From Bordetella parapertussis (GTDB lineage Bacteria; Pseudomonadota; Gammaproteobacteria; Burkholderiales; SG8-39), in the NCBI GenBank assembly GCA_945906975.1, contig CAMDRY010000180.1:1-6643 (forward strand): DNA of 6,643 nucleotides. Reading direction: 5' to 3'. This document shows, piece by piece, positions 1-6,577 of this stretch. The stretch's first letter is position 1. Each line of letters opens with the position of its first letter. Below the pieces are notes generated by a model. The model was given only the letters and a program-made list of their open reading frames with translations. It was not told where the DNA came from and made no database searches. Position numbers and translations under genes: made by a program.

Positions 1-3
1 TCT

Positions 4-98
4 CCTGTCATTGCGAGGCGCGAAGCGACGAAGCAATCTCTTCGCCGCCGCGCAGACAATCGCCCGTCGACGAGATTGCTTCGCTCGCAATGACAAGG
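4..98. repeat. Repeat pair 1: inverted arms 4-40 and 72-98
   Basis: The left arm occupies 4-40 and the right arm 72-98, with a 31-bp linker rich in CCG triplets. This copy differs from the others in both arms. Its left arm has GCGCGAA where copies 2 and 3 have AGTGCA, and its right arm lacks a 5-bp TGCGC present in copy 2. The pair could form a long imperfect stem closing the linker as a loop. Confidence 0.85.
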
Positions 99-206
99 TA
101 GTGGGTTTTCAGCGAAGGGCTGCGACCGGCGCCACCGCCGCCAACGCGGTGACGCTGCGCATGCGGCCTATCAGTTCCCGGCAGTAGGGCGTTTCCGGCC
201 ATCTCT
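99..206. repeat. 108-bp inter-pair spacer, copy 1
   Basis: This spacer matches 330-437 without gaps and with about eight substitutions by eye, so it belongs to the repeated unit and is not unique DNA. It contains a small perfect hairpin at 133-151: CACCGC pairs with GCGGTG around a 7-nt loop. In this copy the outer GCG/CGC bases can extend the stem past one mismatch. No convincing coding frame is seen in it. Confidence 0.8.
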
Positions 207-329
207 CTTGTCATTGCGAGGAGTGCAGCGACGAAGCAATCTCGCCGCCGCCGCGCAGGCAATCTTGTCGCCGCCGCGCAGACAATCGCCCTTCGATGAG
301 ATTGCTTCGCTGCGCTCGCAATGACAAGG
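207..329. repeat. Repeat pair 2: inverted arms 207-243 and 298-329
   Basis: This is the most complete pair. The left arm is 207-243 and the right arm 298-329, and the two are near-perfect reverse complements apart from small bulges. The linker is 54 bp instead of 31 because a 23-bp step is duplicated: 246-264 and 269-287 are 19-bp near-identical copies with one difference. Confidence 0.87.
246..287. repeat. Short tandem duplication inside the pair 2 linker
   Basis: Two copies of a CGCCGCCGCGCAG(G/A)CAATC block start 23 bp apart, at 246 and 269. Pairs 1 and 3 carry a single copy at the equivalent place. Replication slippage within the CCG-rich linker is the simplest explanation. Confidence 0.8.
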
Positions 330-437
330 TAGTGGGTTTTCAGCGAAGGGCTGCGCCCGGTTCCACCGCCGCCAACGCGGTGATGCTGCGCATGCGGTCT
401 ATCTGTTCCCGCCAGCAGGGCGTTTCCGGCCATCTCT
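330..437. repeat. 108-bp inter-pair spacer, copy 2
   Basis: This is the second copy of the spacer at 99-206, the same length with about eight base changes. The CACCGC/GCGGTG hairpin is kept at 364-382, but the outer extension seen in copy 1 is lost. The equal length together with accumulated substitutions suggests an old duplication of a whole unit of about 200 bp. Confidence 0.8.
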
Positions 438-523
438 CTTGTCATTGCGAGGAGTGCAGCGACGAAGCAATCTCGTCGCCGCCGCGCAGGCAATCGCCCA
501 TCGATGAGATTGCTTCGCTGCGC
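438..523. repeat. Repeat pair 3, right arm truncated
   Basis: The left arm (438-474) and the 31-bp linker (475-505) are intact. The right arm starts at 506 and matches the consensus only to about 523. The expected continuation (CTCGCAATGACAAGG) is missing and is replaced by sequence that reads on the minus strand as a YqgE/AlgH-like fragment. The GCGCA bases at the break fit both sequences, so the exact breakpoint cannot be placed to the base. Confidence 0.82.
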
Positions 524-642
524 AACTGTCCCGGCTGCCAGCCCGAGTAAGCAATGTAGAAGCAGATTTTTGCCGGCGGCTTGGCCATCAATGCCTCGAC
601 CGCTTCCGGATGCAGAGCGAGGTTTACGCCCTTTAGTTGCGC
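514..642 (-). pseudogene. Fragment of a YqgE/AlgH-like (DUF179) protein gene
   Basis: The minus-strand frame over 514-642 encodes about 43 residues. They contain LHPEAVEALMAKPP and then FYIAYSGWQPGQLRSE. The second block resembles the conserved 'GYxGWxpGQLexE' core of YqgE/AlgH proteins, a family often found in proteobacteria and of uncertain function. The N-terminal half is absent, because the frame runs back into the end of the phosphoesterase gene with no usable start codon nearby. The C-terminal part is absent too: after RSE the frame enters the repeat arm and reads repeat-derived residues to a stop at 442-444. An ORF could start at the ATG at 588 (48 codons), but it would lack most of the domain, so I regard this as a remnant. 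The family assignment comes from memory of the motif and is moderately sure. Confidence 0.55.
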
Positions 643-653
643 CGTGGCGCCGG

Positions 654-1619
654 CTATTCCATTTTCTGCGGCGACTGCGGCGGCTGCTCGCGGCGGATGG
701 TAAACAGCCCGGGCGTGTCGGTATTGACATTGATACGCGCCCAGCCGACCCGCGGTGAGCCGTCCACTTCAAGTCGCAGCAGATTTTCTATTGAGCTTGC
801 GTCTGCCGGGTTCTTCACCGGCCGGTCGACCTGGAAACTGTGCGTGTCGCCGTGGATGAACAGCAACGGCTTTTTCAGCCAAAGCGCGTGGGTGGCGAGC
901 ACCTTGCGCAGCGATTCAAATCCGTCGGGCACGCCCGGCGGGCGTTTCCAAGTGCCCTCAAAATCGGGATTGGCCTGAATCAGCACAACCAGCGCGGCAA
1001 CGTCCTGCCGTTCGGCTTTTTTTACGGCCTGGTCAAGCCACTCGAAGTTGGCATCCATGCGCCGCCTGTGCTCGGCGTCCATTTGCGCGTTGCGCCCGAG
1101 GTTGTTGTTGCTGCCAGGAACGTTCAGCCCTACGAACATCACGTTTTTTATTTTCCAACGCACGTTTTCGGCGTATTCGCTATAACGGCTATCCGATTCG
1201 GATTGGCGCTCGAGTTTTGCGCCATGTCGGCCCAGTCCTGCGTCTCCTGTGGCAAATAACTGGCGGATACGGCCCAGCCGTTCCATCGGGTCCATGCCGC
1301 CGCGGTGGCAGTCTGTCCAATCGTTGTCTCCGGGCACGAGAATGAATGGATGGGTGAAGCCCTGGAACAAGGCTTTACGTTGTTCGAAAATAGCATCGGT
1401 GCAGCGGCCATTGCCGATAATGATATCGCCGACGTGGACGACAAATGCCAAGTCCTCGCCGTTCATCGCCTGGATCATCGGGCGCAGCAAAGCCTCTTCG
1501 CGCGCATCGTAGGGCGTGTCGCCGATGACGGCAAAATTCCAGCCGCCGGGCGGGATCGGTGGTTGCACGCTGCAGGCGCAAAGTACGACTGCAAGAAGGG
1601 AGGCGAGAAAACGACGCAT
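654..1619 (-). CDS. Calcineurin-like metallophosphoesterase, predicted lipoprotein
   Basis: This is a 321-residue protein. The N-terminus has two arginines, a hydrophobic stretch and LCAC, a plausible lipobox with Cys16 as the lipidated residue, so it is probably an envelope lipoprotein. The rest follows the order of metal-binding motifs of calcineurin-like phosphoesterases: IGDTPY (Asp34), HVGD (His62-Asp65), PGDNDW (Asp98-Asn99) and HGDTHSF (256-262). The usual DxH and GNH(D/E) motifs are here DTP and GDND. That pattern belongs, as I recall, to a subfamily of uncharacterised phosphoesterases, so the substrate is unknown. The conserved QANPDF stretch precedes the last motif by about 40 residues. 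The ATG at 1619 is chosen because the signal peptide starts there; the Shine-Dalgarno match upstream is weak (GAAAG). The gene begins 61 nt after the mutS stop on the same strand, and could be co-transcribed or have its own promoter. The C-terminal tail is rich in Gln and Pro. Confidence 0.8.
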   Translation of the reverse strand: MRRFLASLLAVVLCACSVQPPIPPGGWNFAVIGDTPYDAREEALLRPMIQAMNGEDLAFVVHVGDIIIGNGRCTDAIFEQRKALFQGFTHPFILVPGDNDWTDCHRGGMDPMERLGRIRQLFATGDAGLGRHGAKLERQSESDSRYSEYAENVRWKIKNVMFVGLNVPGSNNNLGRNAQMDAEHRRRMDANFEWLDQAVKKAERQDVAALVVLIQANPDFEGTWKRPPGVPDGFESLRKVLATHALWLKKPLLFIHGDTHSFQVDRPVKNPADASSIENLLRLEVDGSPRVGWARINVNTDTPGLFTIRREQPPQSPQKME

Positions 1620-1680
1620 GGATGCTTTCGTATCAGGAATTCTGGAATAAGCGAGGGTGGCGATGGGGTGACCGGGCAGC

Positions 1681-4242
1681 TTAGAGTCGCTTCAGACGGT
1701 ACAGTAGTTCGAGTGCTTCGCGCGGACTGAGTTCGTCCGGGTTGACTGTGTCGAGCAGCGCACGGGCGGCATCGACCTCTGGTTCAGGCTCGGGCGCGGC
1801 CTGCCCCGGCGAGAACAGGTCGGGCTGGCCGCCGCGTGACAAACTGTCGTTCTCAAGCAGTTGCAGGTACTTGCGCGCGCTTTTGATCACCGGTTTGGGC
1901 ACGCCTGCGAGCGCCGCGACTTGGAGGCCGTAACTGCGGCTCGCCGGTCCTTCTTCGACGGCGTGCAGGAAAACGATGGAATCCTTGTGCTCGACCGCAT
2001 CAAGGTGCACGTTAATCGCCTGCTTGTACTCAAGAGAGAGACGGGTCAGCTCAAAGTAATGGGTGGCGAACAAGGTATAGGCGCGGCTTTTTTCGAGCAG
2101 GTGGCGGGCGATGGCCCAGGCCAGCGCAAGGCCGTCAAAGGTGGAGGTGCCGCGGCCGACCTCGTCCATCAACACCAGGCTTTTGTCGGTGGCGTTGTGC
2201 AGGATGTTGGCCGACTCGGTCATCTCGACCATGAAGGTGGAACGCCCGCCAGCGAGGTCATCGGATGCGCCGATACGGGTAAATATCTGGTCAATGGGGC
2301 CGATGCTGGCCGACTTCGCCGGGACACAGGCGCCAACATGGGCCAGCAGCACGATCAAGGCAACCTGGCGCATGTAGGTTGATTTCCCGCCCATGTTCGG
2401 GCCGGTGATGAGCAGCAGTTGCCTTGACGGGGATAGTTGGCAATCGTTGGGGATGAAAGTCTCGATCTGTCCCTCGACCACCGGGTGTCTTCCGGATTCA
2501 ATCGAGATTTGCGGCTCTTCGGTGAACCGTGGCCGGCAGTGTCCGCGGCGCGCCGCGATCGCGGCGAAGCAGGCCAGCACATCAAGTTGGGCCAGTGCCC
2601 GGCCGGTACGTTGCAGCATCGGCACATGCGGCAGCAGTCTGGAGAGCAAATCGTCGTAGAGGGATTTTTCCAGAGCGAGGGCGCGATCACGCGCCGACAA
2701 GGCCTTGTCCTCGAAGGTCTTGAGTTCCGGCGTTATGTAGCGCTCAGCGTTCTTGAGGGTCTGCCGGCGGCGGTAGTCGTCGGGAACCTTTTCAGATTGC
2801 GCGTTGGTGACTTCGATGTAAAAGCCGTGCACCCGGTTGTATTCGACACGAAGATTGGAAATGCCGGTGCGTTCCCGCTCCCGCAGTTCGAGTTTGGCGA
2901 GAAAATCCCCCGAGTGCGTTTGAAGCGCGCGCAATTCGTCGAGATCGGCCGAGTAGCCGTCGGCGATCACACCGCCCTCTCTGAGCAGTACGGACGGCTC
3001 TTCGAGCACCGCGCGTTGCAGCAGATCAAGGCATGGCAGGGGCACGGCAAGGTCCTTGCGAAGCGCATCGAGTACGCCGGCCGGCCCCGCAGGCAGTGAT
3101 CCGGGGATTTCGTGCAGCAACGCGAGGCTCGTTCGCAGTGACGAGAGGTCGCGCGGTCGCGCCGTCTGCAGCGCGATGCGTCCGGTAATGCGTTCGACAT
3201 CGGCAAAACGCCGGAGCAGCGCATGTACGGCAGCGTGTGTCGGCGTATCGCCTCCGAGTGCACTCACTGCATCCTGGCGTCCGTTCAATATGCCGCGTTC
3301 ACGCAGTGGGTGGTGCAGCCAATGGCGGAGCAGGCGGCTGCCCATGCCGGTCGCGCATTCATCGAGCACGGAAAACAGCGTCGGGGAGGGCTCGCCGCGA
3401 AGCGTTTCAGTCAGTTCCAGATTGCGTCGCGTGGCGGCATCGAGACGCACGTATTCGCTGATGTGCTCCGGAATGATAGCGGTGACGTGAACCAGTGCCT
3501 GGCCCTGGGTTTTTTTCGCGTATTCGAGCAAGGCTCCGGCCGCAGCGATACCCGGACGGAAGTCCTCGCAACCATAGCCGTCGAGGCTGCTGGCACCCAG
3601 TTGCGCCAGTACTAACTTGCGTGCCGCCTCGAATTCGAAATGCCAGGCTTGCAGGCGCGTCACGGTGAATCCGGACATTTCCGCCGACCCGGCATCGGCT
3701 GCGAGGATCTCCGCCGGTCCGATGCGGCGCAGTTCTGCGGCCAGAAGTTGCGGCGCAACTTCGGTGACGCGCAGTTCACCGCTGGCCAGGTTGAGCCAGG
3801 CGAGGCCTACCGCGGCACTTTCCGCGGACAGGGCGAGCAGGACATTGTCTGTTTTGTCATCAAGCAGGGCCGAGTCGGTGAGCGTGCCGGGCGTGACGAT
3901 ACGCGTTACGCGCCGCTCGACCGGGCCTTTTGATGTGGCCGGATCGCCAATTTGCTCACAGATGGCGACAGACTCGCCGAGCTTGACCAGCTTGGCGAGG
4001 TATTGTTCGGCCGAATGCCATGGAATTCCGGCCATGCTGATGGGAACGCCGGCTGACTGCCCGCGTGACGTGAGCGTGATGTCGAGCAGTCGCGCGGCCT
4101 TTTCGGCGTCTTCGAAAAACATCTCGTAAAAGTCACCCATGCGATAAAACAGCAGGATGTCCGGATGCTGCGCCTTCAGGCCCAAGTATTGGACCATCAT
4201 CGGGGTGTGTGCGGGTGCTGTAGTGGGCGACGCGGGCTTCAT
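1681..4242 (-). CDS. mutS: DNA mismatch repair protein MutS
   Basis: MutS dimers scan DNA for mismatches and small loops, then recruit MutL using ATP. From the ATG at 4242 the protein is 853 residues, the same length as E. coli MutS. The mismatch-wedging Phe-X-Glu is visible as GDFYE (Phe38, Glu40). The connector, lever and clamp domains fill roughly 130-560. The ATPase domain carries Walker [10 protein letters not shown] (Lys620) and Walker [10 protein letters not shown] (Asp693, Glu694), followed by FATHYFELT. Near the C-terminus, QPDLF resembles a beta-clamp binding motif, and [16 protein letters not shown] matches the terminal oligomerisation helices. All key residues are present, so the protein should be active. 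The frame stays open to a TTG at 4272, which would add ten residues. I prefer the ATG on length and conservation, but neither start has a clear ribosome binding site. The gene follows ccmI by 37 nt and may depend on transcription from the ccm genes. The stop codon is TAA at 1681-1683. Confidence 0.97.
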   Translation of the reverse strand: MKPASPTTAPAHTPMMVQYLGLKAQHPDILLFYRMGDFYEMFFEDAEKAARLLDITLTSRGQSAGVPISMAGIPWHSAEQYLAKLVKLGESVAICEQIGDPATSKGPVERRVTRIVTPGTLTDSALLDDKTDNVLLALSAESAAVGLAWLNLASGELRVTEVAPQLLAAELRRIGPAEILAADAGSAEMSGFTVTRLQAWHFEFEAARKLVLAQLGASSLDGYGCEDFRPGIAAAGALLEYAKKTQGQALVHVTAIIPEHISEYVRLDAATRRNLELTETLRGEPSPTLFSVLDECATGMGSRLLRHWLHHPLRERGILNGRQDAVSALGGDTPTHAAVHALLRRFADVERITGRIALQTARPRDLSSLRTSLALLHEIPGSLPAGPAGVLDALRKDLAVPLPCLDLLQRAVLEEPSVLLREGGVIADGYSADLDELRALQTHSGDFLAKLELRERERTGISNLRVEYNRVHGFYIEVTNAQSEKVPDDYRRRQTLKNAERYITPELKTFEDKALSARDRALALEKSLYDDLLSRLLPHVPMLQRTGRALAQLDVLACFAAIAARRGHCRPRFTEEPQISIESGRHPVVEGQIETFIPNDCQLSPSRQLLLITGPNMGGKSTYMRQVALIVLLAHVGACVPAKSASIGPIDQIFTRIGASDDLAGGRSTFMVEMTESANILHNATDKSLVLMDEVGRGTSTFDGLALAWAIARHLLEKSRAYTLFATHYFELTRLSLEYKQAINVHLDAVEHKDSIVFLHAVEEGPASRSYGLQVAALAGVPKPVIKSARKYLQLLENDSLSRGGQPDLFSPGQAAPEPEPEVDAARALLDTVNPDELSPREALELLYRLKRL

Positions 4243-4279
4243 GGAGGGGGCTTTGCTGCGATGGTCGGCCAAGATTTAT

Positions 4280-5542
4280 TTAATTGATGGTGCTGCTGAT
4301 TTCCACTTTCAAGCCGCGTGCGCGCGGCGCCATTTCTGACGTGACGCCTTCCAGATCACCCTTTTGCGGGGCGGGATTGCCTGACCTGGACACGCGTGCG
4401 ACGACGACAACCTTGTCAAATGCCGATAGTTTCATCGTCGGACTCATCGCGCTTGAATCGTCCAGGGAGAATTGCACCGGCAATTGCCGCACCGTACTGC
4501 GCATGATGGCCAGCGGCATGCGCGGGCCGGAGGTGGCTCTGGCGTATATGAAAACGGTGTCGTCCGGGTTTGCTTTTGATTTGAGCGCAGGGGCAAGACT
4601 GACCGTTCCCTGCAGCGACGCCGCCCCGGTTTGGGCGGCATCGTCCTTTGCGCTGGGTTGAGGCGTACGGCCTTTCTTTGTTGGGGTGTTTTGCAGTTGC
4701 ATCTTGGCGTCGCTGATGATGCCGCGCACCGATTCGGCAAACGGATCCTCCGCCGGCACTTTGGGCAGGATAGCCTCCCACAGTGCGATGGCCTTGCGAT
4801 AGTCCGCGTTTTGGTAGGCGATGGTTCCGGCCAGCGTGAGCGCCTTGACGTTGCCGCTGTCGGCCGTGAGCGCGCGGGTGATAAGCGCCTCGGGCTCACC
4901 TTTGAGGTTGCGGCCATTTGCCATGCCAAGCGCATCAGCATAATCGGCGAGAAGCTGGGCGTCGGCGGGGCGCTGCGCGGCGGCTTGGGAGAACGCATTC
5001 GCAGAGTCCTGAAAGCGACCCATGGCGGCGTAAGAGCGCCCCAGCATGATCCAGCCATCGGTATCACCGGCATTGGTTTTGAGGCGCTCTGCCAGTTTTG
5101 TGACCATGGCTTCGATTTGTTCGGATGTCACCGCCTGCTGGCCTTCATCCGGGGCAGGCGAAAGCGCCTGTGGCGCACCCAGCAGGATATACAAGCCAAC
5201 CGCGGCGAGCGGCAGCAGGATCCCAAGGATCGATGCCGTGATGCTGGCGCGCCGCGCCGGCGCGGTCGCTTCGCTCACGCGTGGTGAATTCGGGGTTTCT
5301 TCTGCTTCGTCCAGGGCACGGCGCTCGATGGCGGCGCGTGACGCCGCCCACTGCGCTTGGGTGATGGCCTCACGGCCCAGTTCGGCGTCAATTTCCGCGA
5401 GTTGGTCTTGGTACACCGTTGCGTTGCGTGCGGATGCGGGCGCGCTGGTGCCCGGCAGGGTTTTGCGCGAAAGCAGCGGCGTTATCAGGAACAGTAGGGC
5501 CACGACTATCAGGAAAATACAAATGCTTACAAAGAGGCTCAT
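4280..5542 (-). CDS. ccmI: Cytochrome c maturation protein CcmI (CycH)
   Basis: CcmI is the apocytochrome c chaperone of System I. It binds the C-terminal part of the apocytochrome in the periplasm and presents it to the CcmF/CcmH haem lyase complex. The 420-residue protein has a membrane segment at about 4-24, a cytoplasmic loop with a helical Glu/Arg/Ala-rich stretch at 42-82, and a second membrane segment at about 101-121. Tetratricopeptide repeats follow: WIMLGRSYAAMGRFQDSANAF at 164-184, and a second clear one at about 232-262. A low-complexity linker (285-305) leads to a C-terminal periplasmic domain typical of full-length CcmI/CycH. The ATG at 5542 overlaps the ccmH stop as ATGA, and GGAAG at 5552-5556 is a good ribosome binding site. 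In E. coli this protein is fused to CcmH; here the two are separate genes, as in many alpha- and betaproteobacteria. Confidence 0.93.
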   Translation of the reverse strand: MSLFVSICIFLIVVALLFLITPLLSRKTLPGTSAPASARNATVYQDQLAEIDAELGREAITQAQWAASRAAIERRALDEAEETPNSPRVSEATAPARRASITASILGILLPLAAVGLYILLGAPQALSPAPDEGQQAVTSEQIEAMVTKLAERLKTNAGDTDGWIMLGRSYAAMGRFQDSANAFSQAAAQRPADAQLLADYADALGMANGRNLKGEPEALITRALTADSGNVKALTLAGTIAYQNADYRKAIALWEAILPKVPAEDPFAESVRGIISDAKMQLQNTPTKKGRTPQPSAKDDAAQTGAASLQGTVSLAPALKSKANPDDTVFIYARATSGPRMPLAIMRSTVRQLPVQFSLDDSSAMSPTMKLSAFDKVVVVARVSRSGNPAPQKGDLEGVTSEMAPRARGLKVEISSTIN

Positions 5543-6015
5543 GCCTGTGTTCTTCCGGGTGCATCTTCGAGCAGTTCTTTCGCGCGCGCACGCTCGGCAT
5601 CCGTCAGCTCTGTGGGGCTGTGCAATAGCGCATTACGGCGCCGCCGGATGTTGAGGAGCAAGAACACGACTGCGCCAAAGAGCAAGGCGAAGGGGCCAAA
5701 CCACAAAAGCAGCGTGCTGGCCTTGACTGGGGGCCGGTACAAGACGAAGTCCCCATAACGCGCGACCATGTAGTCGAGAATCTCAGCGTCGCTTTTGCCG
5801 GCAGCGAGTTGTTCGCGGATCTGGTTTTTCAGGTCGATGGCCAACCCGGCATGCGATTCGGCGATGGTTTGATTTTGGCAAACGAGGCAACGAAGTTCCT
5901 CGGACAGGGCCATCACGCGCTTTTCCATGGCCGGGTCGGCGACAAGGCGGGCGGCTTCCTTTGCCATTGCCGCAAACGACAGGGCCAGGCACAAGGCGAA
6001 GATCAGCTTACGCAT
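5539..6015 (-). CDS. ccmH: Cytochrome c maturation protein CcmH (CycL)
   Basis: CcmH is a membrane-anchored periplasmic thiol-redox protein that acts with CcmG to keep the CXXCH cysteines of apocytochrome c reduced for haem attachment. The 158-residue protein has a cleavable signal peptide (about 1-18), the family signature LRCLVCQNQ with redox Cys43 and Cys46, and a conserved helical stretch to about Pro96. One membrane segment follows at about 100-121, with a short basic cytoplasmic tail. I chose the ATG at 6015. A TTG three codons upstream (6024) is open, but AAAGGA at 6027-6032 lies only 2 nt from it and 11 nt from the ATG. The gene overlaps the end of ccmG by 8 nt and the start of ccmI by 4 nt, which indicates translational coupling. 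Confidence 0.94.
   Translation of the reverse strand: MRKLIFALCLALSFAAMAKEAARLVADPAMEKRVMALSEELRCLVCQNQTIAESHAGLAIDLKNQIREQLAAGKSDAEILDYMVARYGDFVLYRPPVKASTLLLWFGPFALLFGAVVFLLLNIRRRRNALLHSPTELTDAERARAKELLEDAPGRTQA
5552..5556 (-). promoter_or_regulatory. Ribosome binding site of ccmI
   Basis: GGAAG lies nine bases before the ccmI ATG, inside the end of ccmH. It supports the ATGA-overlap start and reinitiation after ccmH. Confidence 0.55.
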
Positions 6016-6550
6016 TGGCTTCAAGTTCCTTTATGAGCGGCAAGATTTTTTTCTGCAGGATTTCCGGGGTCAGAATGCCGATTTGCTTGTAGCGGATGAT
6101 GCCCTGTTTGTCGATGATGAAGGTTTCGGGCACGCCATATACGCCGTAGTCGATGCCCAGCCGTCCGTCACGGTCGAAAACCGACAGTGTGTAGGGGTTG
6201 CCGAACTGTGCGAGCCAGCGCAAACCATCGGCCCGCTCGTCCTTGTAATTGAGACCCAGAATCGGCACCACGCCGCTTTTGGCAAAATTGACCAACAGCG
6301 GATGCTCCTCGCGGCAAGACACGCACCAGGAGGCCCAGACGTTGACCATCCACACCTTGCCCAGCATGTCCTTGTGGCTGAACGATTTGGCCTTGCCGCT
6401 TTCATCGAGCTGGGGAAGATCAAATTGCGGCGCGGGCTTGCCGATTAGCGGGGACGGAACTTCGCGTGGATTGAGTTTGAGGCCCACCCCCAACAGAATG
6501 AGCAGCAGGAGAAAAAGGAGCAGCGGGATGAGAAAGCGTGCTTTGACCAT
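6008..6550 (-). CDS. ccmG: Thiol:disulfide interchange protein CcmG (DsbE)
   Basis: CcmG is a thioredoxin-fold protein tethered to the inner membrane. It takes electrons from CcdA/DsbD and reduces the CcmH or apocytochrome disulfide. The 180-residue sequence has one N-terminal membrane anchor (about 6-24), the IGKPAPQFDLP entry common to this family (36-46), and the active site WASWCVSC with Cys76 and Cys79. The acidic-loop region is LGLNYKDE (98-105), and GVPETF carries the cis-proline at Pro141. Length and motifs are those of a complete CcmG. The ATG at 6550 is preceded by a weak GGA six bases upstream. In most System I operons ccmF ends just before ccmG. Here the sequence upstream does not read as ccmF, so the gene may be driven from a new promoter or by read-through from the neighbouring ORF. 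Confidence 0.95.
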   Translation of the reverse strand: MVKARFLIPLLLFLLLLILLGVGLKLNPREVPSPLIGKPAPQFDLPQLDESGKAKSFSHKDMLGKVWMVNVWASWCVSCREEHPLLVNFAKSGVVPILGLNYKDERADGLRWLAQFGNPYTLSVFDRDGRLGIDYGVYGVPETFIIDKQGIIRYKQIGILTPEILQKKILPLIKELEANA

Positions 6551-6577
6551 TAGGTGTCCATTAACTAGTGTAGTGCG

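Larger units (their letters stand above)
1..523. repeat. BIME-like array of inverted palindromic repeats (2.5 units)
   Basis: Three copies of a left arm (starting GTCATTGCGAGG at 7, 210 and 441, ending GAAGCAATCTC at 40, 243 and 474) alternate with three inverted right arms (starting GAGATTGCTTCGC at 72, 298 and 506). Arms of a pair are separated by short GC-rich linkers of 31, 54 and 31 bp. Successive pairs are separated by a 108-bp spacer. Spacing between left arms is 203 and then 231 bp. Each arm is itself an imperfect palindrome bounded by ATTGC and GCAAT, and the two arms can pair with each other, so the region can fold at two scales. The layout matches BIMEs, which are alternating inverted REP units. 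The arm sequence is of a type I recall as dispersed in many bacterial genomes; that recollection is not checked here. No transposase gene is present in the array. The array may extend to the left beyond the window. Confidence 0.9.

Noticed and set aside
97..100. GTAG tetranucleotide next to the right arms (also at 328-331), as in REP elements recognised by RAYT transposases
   Set aside because: In REPs the GTAG lies 5' of the hairpin, whereas here it follows the arm on the plus strand. No CTAC/GTAG is consistently placed at the left arms, so the similarity is probably chance.
1..523. CRISPR array
   Set aside because: The repeats are inverted pairs with long, nearly identical spacers. CRISPR arrays have short direct repeats with unique spacers, and no cas gene is present.
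296..758. Two 84-codon plus-strand frames in the repeat region
   Set aside because: They start inside repeat arms (MRLLRCA) and run through linkers and the yqgE-like remnant antisense. No recognisable protein features are seen.
8..772. A 254-codon open frame on the minus strand across the repeat array
   Set aside because: It is made of translated repeat arms, including the DCFVAALLAMT peptide that these repeats typically produce in spurious annotations. It shares the 3' end of the phosphoesterase gene in another frame and has no domain.
1620..1680. Possible terminator or promoter between mutS and the phosphoesterase gene
   Set aside because: No GC-rich stem followed by a T-run was found, and the candidate -10 (GATACG) lacks a convincing -35.
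2437..3099. A 220-codon plus-strand frame antisense to mutS
   Set aside because: The mutS reading is unambiguous on the other strand. Long antisense frames are expected in GC-rich coding DNA, and this one shows no motif.
4631..5287. A 218-codon plus-strand frame antisense to ccmI
   Set aside because: It is a shadow of the ccmI coding frame, with arginine-rich, low-order composition and no family resemblance.
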